From contig NZ_PPFE01000002.1 of NCBI RefSeq assembly GCF_002917925.1, positions 1-64,000 of the forward strand: a DNA stretch of 64,000 nucleotides. The letters run 5' to 3'. A model generated the notes under the pieces. That model was not told where the DNA came from and ran no database searches. It saw nothing but the letters and a program-made list of their open reading frames with translations. This DNA comes from Roseovarius confluentis. GTDB taxonomy: Bacteria; Pseudomonadota; Alphaproteobacteria; Rhodobacterales; Rhodobacteraceae. Position 1 is the stretch's first letter; each line of letters begins with the position of its first letter. Positions 34,040 through 41,207 of this stretch are shown here, in pieces. Both the position numbers and the translations under genes were made by a program.

Positions 34040-35274
34040 AAAGGGATGTTCTGATCGTCGACGACGACGCGGCGGTCCGAGAGGCGCTGGCCCAGACGCT
34101 GGAACTGAACGAACTTCGACCGCGCCTTGCGGGCTCGTTCATCGAGGCAAAGGACCACATCACTCCGGACTTTCCGGGCGTGATACTGTCGGACATCCGC
34201 ATGCCGGGGCGCGACGGATTTTACCTTCTGGACCATACTCGCAAAACCGATGCCGAACTGCCGGTTATCCTGCTGACCGGCGAGGGCGATATCCCCATGG
34301 CGGTCCGTGCGATGGGGCAGGGCGCGTTCGACTTTCTTGAAAAACCCTGTGCGCCCGATGCCCTGTTGCCAGTTCTGACCCGCGCGTTGCAGACACGATC
34401 CCTTGTGCTGGAAAACCGGCGGCTGAAACGCCAGCTTGAGACGGGCGACGCCGCGGCCCGGATGCTGTTCGGCACCTCGGAACTGGCCGAGCAACTGCGC
34501 GAGCGCGTGCGCCGCGTCGCCGCGATGGGGGCAGACGTTCTCGTGACCGGCCCCCCGGGCGCGGGCATTTCGAAAGTGGCCGAGGTCGTGCATCTGATGA
34601 CGCCCGCCAGCCGTGGCCCCTATGTCAAACACCCTGCTGCCGCGCTTGATGTCGGGGCACTGGATGATGCGATGGCTTCGGCCCGCGGCGGCAGTCTTTT
34701 CATCGAAGAGATCACCGCGTTGCCCCCTCATGCCCAGCACGCCCTGCTGGACCGGCTGGAGGAAGGCGCCGAAACGCGCCTGATCGCGGGTACGACGACG
34801 GATCTTGCCAAAGCTGCCGGCGACGGCCGCTTTTACCCCGAGCTTTATTATCGGCTTGACGTGGCGCCGGTGCGCATCCCGGCCTTGTCGGAAAGGCCCG
34901 AGGACATTCCGGTTCTCTTCCGGCACTACGTGGCGCAAGCGGCCGAGCAATCCGGTATCGCCGCGCCGGACATCGCCCCCGATCACGTGGCCCGCCTTAT
35001 GGCACAGGATTGGCCCGGCAACGCAAGGTCCTTGATGAGCGCGGCCATGCGCTTTGTTCTCGGCATGCCGGATGAAGTGACCCGCGCCGCCGACCTGGGG
35101 CTTTCAGAGCAGATGGCACAGGTCGAGCGCTCTTTGCTGATCGCCGCGCTCGGCCGCCAGAACGGCCGCGCCTCCGAGGCCGCGAAGGCGCTGAAACTGC
35201 CTCGCAAGACGTTCTACGACAAGCTTGCACGCTACGGCATCAAGCCCGAGGACTATCGCCGCGGCGACGATTGA
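34036..35274 (+). CDS. dctD: DctD-like response regulator with degenerate AAA+ domain
   Basis: In this 412-residue product the receiver domain (VDDDAAVREALAQTLE, phospho-acceptor D53, K at FLEKP) is normal. The central domain is shortened and altered. The Walker A region reads GPPGAGISK (172-180) with Ile in place of the usual Lys, and Walker B reads GGSLFIEEI (218-226). Only about 38 residues lie between them, and there is no GAFTGA loop. The C-terminus keeps the sensor II-like SERPEDIPVL, DWPGNARSL and a Fis-type helix-turn-helix (GRASEAAKALKLPRKTFYDKLA). It probably does not work with sigma-54. It overlaps dctB by 4 bases. Confidence 0.82.
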   Translation: MKRDVLIVDDDAAVREALAQTLELNELRPRLAGSFIEAKDHITPDFPGVILSDIRMPGRDGFYLLDHTRKTDAELPVILLTGEGDIPMAVRAMGQGAFDFLEKPCAPDALLPVLTRALQTRSLVLENRRLKRQLETGDAAARMLFGTSELAEQLRERVRRVAAMGADVLVTGPPGAGISKVAEVVHLMTPASRGPYVKHPAAALDVGALDDAMASARGGSLFIEEITALPPHAQHALLDRLEEGAETRLIAGTTTDLAKAAGDGRFYPELYYRLDVAPVRIPALSERPEDIPVLFRHYVAQAAEQSGIAAPDIAPDHVARLMAQDWPGNARSLMSAAMRFVLGMPDEVTRAADLGLSEQMAQVERSLLIAALGRQNGRASEAAKALKLPRKTFYDKLARYGIKPEDYRRGDD

Positions 35275-35417
35275 GCGCGGCTTCGGTGCCACAAGGGCCG
35301 ACCCTCTCCGGTCTTTCCGATATCCGCGATTCCGCGTGGCATGGAAGCGAGTTAGCATCCTGACCGAGGTCATGCGGCCCAAATCGCGGACGCGCAGTGC
35401 CGGAGCGGAAAACCAGG

Positions 35418-36752
35418 ATGAACACCACCACCGAAGACCGAATACCCAAGGGCCTGATGGCCGCGGCCCGTTGGGCCGCCGAGCGCACACCCGAGAGCCG
35501 CAACCGCGCTGTCGACCTATACCGCGCCATCGCCATCAGCTTCGTGATCCTCGGCCATTGGCTGCTGGTCGCCGCGGTGATGCGTGACGGCGAGGCGACG
35601 CTGGTGATCCTGCTGGCCGAACAGCGCTGGACCCATTACGCCACCTGGCTTTTCCAGGTCATGCCGGTCTTTTTCTTCGTCGGCGGATTTTCCAACAGCC
35701 TGTCCTGGGACTCTGCCCGGAAAGACCCGGAAAAGAAACGCGCCTGGGCCGCCACACGCCTGTCGCGCCTTCTGAAACCCACCGTTCCCGTGGTTCTGGC
35801 CTGGGCCGCGGGCGGGGTCGTCGCACGCGCCACGGGCGTCTCGCCCGAGCTGATCGGCTTTGCGTCACAGGCCGCATTGGTGCCGGTCTGGTTTCTGGCC
35901 GTCTACATCGTCATCACCATGGCCGTGCCGGTCACCGTCGCGCTCTGGGATCGCATCGGGGTCCTGTCGGTCCTCCTGCTGGCCCTCGGCGCCATCGCGG
36001 TGGATGCCATTGCCTTCGGGCTGGACCAAGGCTGGCTGCGCTGGGCCAATTACGGCTTCGTCTGGCTTGCGGTGCACCAGCTTGGCTACTGGTGGCGCCG
36101 CGCCGCGCGGCCCAAGACCTGGGCGCTGGGTTTCATCGGCTTGGGCGTCGCCGGCCTCTACGTTCTGATCGTGCAGTTCGGATACCCCGTCGCCATGGTC
36201 AGCGTGCCGGGCGCCGAGATGTCCAACACCCGCCCGCCCACCACGGCGATGCTGGCCGTCGGCGCGGTGCAGATCGGCGCGATCCTGCTGTTTACGGATA
36301 TCGCACAGGCCTGGTTGCAACGCACGCGTCCCTGGGCAATGGTGATCCTTTTCAACCAGATGATCATGTCTATCTACCTGTGGCACATGACGGCGCTGAT
36401 CATTGTCGTCGGCCTTGCCGTATTGCTGGGCGGCGTTGGCCTGCACGAGCCGCCGGGCAGCGGCGCGTGGTGGGCCATGCGGCCTGTCTGGCTGACCTTG
36501 TTCACGGTCGTGCTTGTCCCGCTCGTGCTGATCTTCGTTCGGTTCGAGGCCGGAAGTCGGACACCGTCCTCGGGGCGTCCCGGTCCGCTTGTTGCAATGC
36601 TCGGAGCAGTGATGACATGCGCCGGACTGATCGTCATGGCAATGGTCGGTCTTGGGGCCGACAATGCCAGTGGCGTCAATTGGCTGGCCGTGGGGCTGGT
36701 CGCGGTCGGCGTTCTGGTTGCGACGCGGCGCTGGCCGGGCCAGGCGGCCTGA
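35418..36752 (+). CDS. Acyltransferase-3 family membrane protein
   Basis: The 444-residue product has about ten transmembrane helices. Its early segment NRAVDLYRAIAISFVILGHW holds the arginine and histidine typical of acyltransferase family 3 (RxxxxxxV...H), and FFFVGGFSN follows. Family members transfer acyl groups to surface sugars or lipids. ATG 35418 is chosen; a GTG at 35397 would add seven residues. It separates dctBD from dctPQM, and its relation to transport is unclear. The DctD-type palindromes begin 19 bases after its stop. Confidence 0.72.
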   Translation: MNTTTEDRIPKGLMAAARWAAERTPESRNRAVDLYRAIAISFVILGHWLLVAAVMRDGEATLVILLAEQRWTHYATWLFQVMPVFFFVGGFSNSLSWDSARKDPEKKRAWAATRLSRLLKPTVPVVLAWAAGGVVARATGVSPELIGFASQAALVPVWFLAVYIVITMAVPVTVALWDRIGVLSVLLLALGAIAVDAIAFGLDQGWLRWANYGFVWLAVHQLGYWWRRAARPKTWALGFIGLGVAGLYVLIVQFGYPVAMVSVPGAEMSNTRPPTTAMLAVGAVQIGAILLFTDIAQAWLQRTRPWAMVILFNQMIMSIYLWHMTALIIVVGLAVLLGGVGLHEPPGSGAWWAMRPVWLTLFTVVLVPLVLIFVRFEAGSRTPSSGRPGPLVAMLGAVMTCAGLIVMAMVGLGADNASGVNWLAVGLVAVGVLVATRRWPGQAA

Positions 36753-36770
36753 ACGCCGTCGGTCGGGGGC

Positions 36771-36819
36771 TGTGCGGAAATCCGCACAACGCCGTAAAAA
36801 CGCGTGCGGGAATCCGCAC
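36771..36819. promoter_or_regulatory. Two phased palindromes, candidate DctD binding sites upstream of dctP
   Basis: TGTGCGGA-AA-TCCGCACA (36771-36788) and GTGCGG-GAAT-CCGCAC (36804-36819) share the same half-site, with centres 32 bases apart, about three helical turns. Tandem sites of this kind form the upstream activator of DctD-controlled promoters. They lie about 185-230 bases upstream of the dctP ATG. Confidence 0.75.
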
Positions 36820-36866
36820 AGCCGTTTCGAGCGCGCTTCAGCTCACGGCGATTCGAATCCCGCAAG

Positions 36867-36886
36867 ATATTGATCCTTATCAATAT
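36867..36886. promoter_or_regulatory. Consensus FNR-family box upstream of dctP
   Basis: TTGATCCTTATCAA (36870-36883) is a perfect TTGAT-N4-ATCAA site. The symmetry extends three more bases each side, giving 8-base arms at 36867-36874 and 36879-36886. It lies between the DctD-type sites and dctP, 117 bases before the ATG. Confidence 0.7.
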
Positions 36887-37003
36887 ATTTTGATTCGCGT
36901 CATCCTGCCTCGAATCGGCTTGTTGCATCCTTCCCAATCGCCATTCTGGCTGCGCAATACCGTGACGGTATCAAAGCCAGTCTCGAACTAGGGAGGAGAG
37001 ACC

Positions 37004-38005
37004 ATGAAATTCCTGTCTGCCGCAACTGCGGCACTCGCACTTACTGTATCCGCAGGTGCCGTAAACGCCGCCTGTGACGATGGCGAAGTCGTCGTCAAGT
37101 TCAGCCACGTCACCAACACCGACCGGCACCCCAAGGGGATCGCCGCCTCGCTGCTGCAAGAGCGCGTCAACGAGGAAATGGACGGCAAGATGTGCATGGA
37201 GGTGTTCCCCAACTCCACGCTCTACAACGATGACCAGGTGCTCGAGGCGATGCTGCAGGGCGACGTCCAGCTGGCCGCGCCGTCGCTGTCGAAATTCGAG
37301 AACTTCACCAAGGTGTTCCGCATTTTCGACCTGCCCTTCATGTTCAAGAACATCGACGCCGTCGACAGCTTCCAGGCGTCCGACGCCGGCCAGGACATGC
37401 TCGATTCCATGCAGCGCCGTGGCCTGCAGGGCCTGGGCTTCTGGCACAATGGCATGAAACAGTTCTCGGCCAACGTCCCGCTGGTGGAGCCAGGCGACGC
37501 CCAAGGCCTGAAGTTCCGTGTTCAGACCTCCGACGTGCTCGTGGCCCAGATGGAAGCCCTTGGCGCCTCGCCGCAGCCCATGGCCTTCTCCGAGGTCTAC
37601 GGCGCGCTGCAGACCGGCGTTGTCGACGGCCAGGAAAACACCTGGTCCAACATCTACGGCCAGAAGTTCTTCGAGGTGCAGGACGGCATCACCGAGACCA
37701 ACCACGGCATCATCGACTACCTTCTGGTGGCGCCGGTTGACTGGCTGGATTCGCTGGACCCCGACGTGCGTGAGCAGTTCATGACCATCGTCAGCGAAGT
37801 CACCCAGACGCGGAACGCCGAAAGCTACAACGTGAACCAGGAAAACCGCCAGGCGATCATCGACGCCGGTGGCGAGGTGCGCGAGCTCGACGCCGACCAG
37901 CGTCAGGCATGGGTGGACGCGATGCGCCCGGTCTGGGACCAGTTCGTCGAAGACGTGGGCCAGGACAACATCGACGCGGCCCAGTCCCACAACAGCGGAA
38001 GCTGA
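37004..38005 (+). CDS. dctP: TRAP transporter substrate-binding protein DctP
   Basis: The 333-residue periplasmic receptor has a signal peptide (MKFLSAATAALALTVSAGAVNA). DctP-family features include VVVKFSHVTNTDRHPKG, VFPNSTLYNDDQVLEAMLQGDVQL and the ligand-arginine region GLKFRVQTSDVLVAQMEALGA, followed by FSEVYGALQTGVVDGQENTW. A C4-dicarboxylate ligand is suggested by the linked dctBD. GGGAGGAGAG precedes the ATG. A hairpin separates it from dctQM. Confidence 0.92.
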   Translation: MKFLSAATAALALTVSAGAVNAACDDGEVVVKFSHVTNTDRHPKGIAASLLQERVNEEMDGKMCMEVFPNSTLYNDDQVLEAMLQGDVQLAAPSLSKFENFTKVFRIFDLPFMFKNIDAVDSFQASDAGQDMLDSMQRRGLQGLGFWHNGMKQFSANVPLVEPGDAQGLKFRVQTSDVLVAQMEALGASPQPMAFSEVYGALQTGVVDGQENTWSNIYGQKFFEVQDGITETNHGIIDYLLVAPVDWLDSLDPDVREQFMTIVSEVTQTRNAESYNVNQENRQAIIDAGGEVRELDADQRQAWVDAMRPVWDQFVEDVGQDNIDAAQSHNSGS

Positions 38006-38069
38006 CGTAGGGCAGGGCGGGCGCGCCTGCGGCTTCCTTCAGGTCGCATCGCGCCCGCTGCGCCGGACC

Positions 38070-38094
38070 CCGGCGGCACCACCCGTGCCGCCGG
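38070..38094 (+). promoter_or_regulatory. Intercistronic hairpin between dctP and dctQ
   Basis: CCGGCGGCAC (38070-38079) pairs perfectly with GTGCCGCCGG (38085-38094) around a 5-base loop; no T-run follows. It probably protects the dctP message or limits readthrough, raising receptor over permease level. Confidence 0.7.
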
Positions 38095-38137
38095 AACCTG
38101 CACCGGCCTTACCCCACAATATCCGGAGGGAAACGCC

Positions 38138-38863
38138 ATGAGCGTGAGCGGATACACACCATCGGGCCCGGTCGGACGCTTCGTCCACCGCGCCGAGGAA
38201 ATCTTCATCGCCCTGATCCTTGGCGCGATGACCCTGATCACCTTCGCCAACGTCGTTCTGCGCTACGGCTTCTCCGAAAGCCTGCTCTGGGGGCAGGAGG
38301 TGGTCGAAATCCTGTTCGCCTGGTTGGTCCTCTTCGGCATTTCCTACGGCTTCAAGGTCACCGCCCACCTGGGCGTGGATGCCGTCATCAACATGCTTGG
38401 CGGTGGTCTCAAGCGCGTGCTGGCGCTGATGGCCTGCGTCGTCTGCGTGGCCTATGCCTTCCTGCTGCTCAAGGGCGCCTACGATTTCTGGGCGCCTTTC
38501 TCGAACCTCGATTCGACCTCGGGCCGCTGGTTCCCAACGGGTTTCGAAGAGGCCCGCGCCCAAGGCTACGCCGTGGTGCGCCCCGTGCCGATCCCCTTCG
38601 GCAAGGAGTTCCTCGAGAATACCTTCAACTGGTACATGGACGGCGACACGCGCGTGGTCGAGGAATACGACTACCTGCCGCGCGTCATTCCCTACCTGAT
38701 CCTGCCCATCGGTGCGGCGCTGCTGCTGTTCCGCGTGTGTCAGGCCACCCTTGGCGTCATCCGCGGCACCCGCCAGCGCATCATCACCAGCCACGAGGCC
38801 GAGGACGCGGTGGAAACCGCCGCCGACAAGCTCGCCCGTGGCGAAAACGCGAAAAAGGTCTGA
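38138..38863 (+). CDS. dctQ: TRAP transporter small membrane subunit DctQ
   Basis: The 241-residue product has four helices in the DctQ pattern: IFIALILGAMTLITFANVVLRY near 24-45, SLLWGQEVVEILFAWLVLFG near 50-69, VLALMACVVCVAYAFLLLKG near 95-114, and a last helix near 187-203. A hydrophilic insert of about 70 residues between helices 3 and 4 (WFPTGFEEARAQGYAVVRPV and on) makes it longer than the usual 160-180 residues. CGGAGGG precedes the ATG. dctM starts 4 bases after its stop. Confidence 0.88.
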   Translation: MSVSGYTPSGPVGRFVHRAEEIFIALILGAMTLITFANVVLRYGFSESLLWGQEVVEILFAWLVLFGISYGFKVTAHLGVDAVINMLGGGLKRVLALMACVVCVAYAFLLLKGAYDFWAPFSNLDSTSGRWFPTGFEEARAQGYAVVRPVPIPFGKEFLENTFNWYMDGDTRVVEEYDYLPRVIPYLILPIGAALLLFRVCQATLGVIRGTRQRIITSHEAEDAVETAADKLARGENAKKV

Positions 38864-38867
38864 GATC

Positions 38868-40349
38868 ATGGAAGTCGCCTTTCTCTTCGTCATGATCATC
38901 GGCCTTCTGCTGATCGGCGTGCCGATCGCGGTCTCGCTCGGGTTCTCCTCGATCGTGTTCCAGCTGATGTTTTCGAACACCTCCATCGGCGCCGTGGCCA
39001 AGTCGCTCTATGACGCGATGGCCGAACATTACACGCTCCTGGCTATCCCGTTCTTCATCCTCGCCTCCAGCTTCATGTCCACGGGCGGCGTGGCGAAACG
39101 GATCATCCGCTTTTCCATCGCCTGCGTCGGGCACCTCAAGGGCGGTCTGGCCATCGCCGGTGTTCTCGCCTGCATGATCTTCGCCGCGCTCTCGGGCTCG
39201 TCGCCCGCCACCGTGGTCGCCATCGGCACAATCGTCATCGCCGCCATGCGTCAGGTAGGCTATACCAAGGACTTCGCCGCCGGCGTGATCTGTAACGCCG
39301 GTACGCTCGGCATCCTCATTCCGCCGTCGATCGTAATGGTCGTCTACGCCTCGGCCACCGACGTGTCGGTTGGGCGGATGTTCCTCGCGGGCGTCATCCC
39401 CGGCCTGCTGGCCGGGACGATGCTGATGATCACGATCTACATCATGGCGCGCATCCGCAACATGCCCGCGGGCGAATGGAAAGGCTGGGGCGAAATCTTC
39501 GACAGCTTCCGAGACGCCTTCTGGGGCCTCTTGCTGATCGGGATCATCATGGGCGGCATCTATGGCCATCCCTGGATCAACCTCAGCGGCGAGGGCAGCC
39601 TGATCTACTGGCAACCCGGCGCCTTCACCCCGACCGAGGCCGCCGCCGTGGCCGCCGTCTACGCCTTCTTCGTGGCCTGCTTCATCTACCGTGACATGGG
39701 TCCCCTCGCCGCACCTTCGGAAGAGGAAACCTATACCGGCGCCATGGGCGAGCGCAGCGTCAACGCCGCCGTGGCGCCGCGCCCGGCGACCCTGCTGCAA
39801 AAGCCCTGGGCGCTGGTGACGGCCTTCTGGCATCGCGACACGGTCAACACCGTCTTCGAAGGCGCGAAACTGACGATCACCCTGATGTTCATCATCGCCA
39901 ACGCGCTGCTCCTGAAGCACGTGCTGACGGACGAACAGATCCCCCAGGCCATCGCCGAAAGCATGCTGGCCGCTGGCCTCGGCCCGGTGATGTTCCTGGT
40001 GATGGTCAACGTGATCCTGCTGATCGGCGGCCAGTTCATGGAGCCATCGGGCCTTCTGGTCATCGTCGCTCCGCTCGTATTCCCCATCGCCATCGAGCTT
40101 GGCATCGACCCCATTCACCTCGGCATCATCATGGTGGTGAACATGGAAATCGGGATGATCACGCCCCCCGTCGGCCTGAACCTCTTCGTCACCTCGGGCG
40201 TCGCGGGCATGCCGATGATGAACGTGGTGCGCGCGGCCCTGCCGTTCCTCGCCGTGCTCTTCGTCTTCCTGATCATGGTGACGTATATCCCGTGGATATC
40301 GACCTACCTGCCCACGACCTTCATGGGGCCGGAGATCATCACCAACTGA
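38868..40349 (+). CDS. dctM: TRAP transporter large permease subunit DctM
   Basis: The 493-residue polytopic membrane protein starts at ATG 38868; a longer frame inside dctQ is rejected. Typical DctM motifs are GVPIAVSLGFSS, FAALSGSSPATVVAIGTIVI, GVICNAGTLGILIPPSIVMV and the late EIGMITPPVGLNLFVTSGVAG. It transports dicarboxylate with sodium or proton and needs DctP and DctQ. A hydrophilic loop (about 290-330) is longer than in short DctM proteins. A hairpin ends the operon. Confidence 0.93.
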   Translation: MEVAFLFVMIIGLLLIGVPIAVSLGFSSIVFQLMFSNTSIGAVAKSLYDAMAEHYTLLAIPFFILASSFMSTGGVAKRIIRFSIACVGHLKGGLAIAGVLACMIFAALSGSSPATVVAIGTIVIAAMRQVGYTKDFAAGVICNAGTLGILIPPSIVMVVYASATDVSVGRMFLAGVIPGLLAGTMLMITIYIMARIRNMPAGEWKGWGEIFDSFRDAFWGLLLIGIIMGGIYGHPWINLSGEGSLIYWQPGAFTPTEAAAVAAVYAFFVACFIYRDMGPLAAPSEEETYTGAMGERSVNAAVAPRPATLLQKPWALVTAFWHRDTVNTVFEGAKLTITLMFIIANALLLKHVLTDEQIPQAIAESMLAAGLGPVMFLVMVNVILLIGGQFMEPSGLLVIVAPLVFPIAIELGIDPIHLGIIMVVNMEIGMITPPVGLNLFVTSGVAGMPMMNVVRAALPFLAVLFVFLIMVTYIPWISTYLPTTFMGPEIITN

Positions 40350-40355
40350 TGCCAC

Positions 40356-40384
40356 TGGCGCGCGGTCCGATCACCCGCGCGCCA
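40356..40384. terminator. Hairpin between convergent dctM and the carnitine operon
   Basis: TGGCGCGCGG (40356-40365) pairs with CCGCGCGCCA (40375-40384), a 10-base GC stem. It lacks a clean T-run (GAAAAT follows). Its place between convergent genes suggests a transcription end for either side. Confidence 0.6.
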
Positions 40385-40421
40385 GAAAATCCTCCGAATT
40401 TTCAGCCGCCTTCGACCGCCC

Positions 40422-41207
40422 TCAGCGCCCCTTCCAGACCGGGTCGCGCTTTTCGGCAAAGGCCTTGGCGCCTTCCAGTTGATCCTCGGAATCATACAGC
40501 ACATCGACGCTTTCGAATTGCCGCCGCGTGATCCGGTTCATCGCGTCCTGGAACGTCATCGCCTCGGCCTCGCGCACGATCTCCTTGATCGCCGCGTAAA
40601 CCAGCGGCGGGCCGCTCGCCAGCAAATCCGCCATGTCCCGCGCGTTCGCCATAAGCTGGTCGCCCGGATGGATCTGGTTGATCAGCCCCCACCGCGCGGC
40701 CTCTTCGGCATCGATCCAGCGCCCGGTCAGCAGCATTTCCATCGCGATGTGATACGGGATACGCTTGGGCAGCTTCACACTGGCCGCATCGGCCACCGTG
40801 CCCGACCGGATCTCGGGCAGGGCGAACTGCGCATGGTCGGCGGCCAAAATAATGTCCGCGCTCAGCGCCCATTCCAGCCCGCCGCCGCAGCAGATGCCGT
40901 TGACGGCGGCGATGATCGGCTTGTTCATCGCCCGCATTTCCTGCAAGCCCCCGAAGCCGCCGACGCCGTAATCGTCGTCCACCGCATCACCATCCGCGGC
41001 TGACTTCAAATCCCAACCGGGGCAAAAGAACTTGTCGCCCGCCCCGGTAATCAGCGCCACGCGCAACTCCGGATCGTCGCGGAAGTCCTTGAATACGTCG
41101 CCCATGATCCGGCTTGTCGTCAGGTCGATCGCATTGGCCTTGGGCCTGTCCAATGTCACTTCCAGAACATGGCCGCGTCTTTCGGTCTTTACCGGATTAT
41201 CCGTCAT
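40422..41207 (-). CDS. caiD: Crotonobetainyl-CoA hydratase / carnitinyl-CoA dehydratase (CaiD-like)
   Basis: The 261-residue crotonase-fold enzyme has oxyanion-hole segments GDKFFCPGWDLKSA and VNGICCGGGLEWALSADIILA, and the active-site region LPEIRSGTVADAASVKLPKR, which resembles CaiD more than general enoyl-CoA hydratases. It adds water to crotonobetainyl-CoA to give carnitinyl-CoA. It is the last gene of the operon and overlaps the ligase gene by 11 bases. Confidence 0.82.
   Translation of the reverse strand: MTDNPVKTERRGHVLEVTLDRPKANAIDLTTSRIMGDVFKDFRDDPELRVALITGAGDKFFCPGWDLKSAADGDAVDDDYGVGGFGGLQEMRAMNKPIIAAVNGICCGGGLEWALSADIILAADHAQFALPEIRSGTVADAASVKLPKRIPYHIAMEMLLTGRWIDAEEAARWGLINQIHPGDQLMANARDMADLLASGPPLVYAAIKEIVREAEAMTFQDAMNRITRRQFESVDVLYDSEDQLEGAKAFAEKRDPVWKGR

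Noticed and set aside
36890..37003. Sigma-54 promoter for dctP
   Set aside because: TGGC at 36948 and the GGCTTGTTGC stretch near 36918 do not have the required GG-N10-GC spacing.
38784..40355. 523-codon minus-strand frame opposite dctM
   Set aside because: His/Asp/Arg-rich shadow of a polytopic membrane protein; no start signal or domain.
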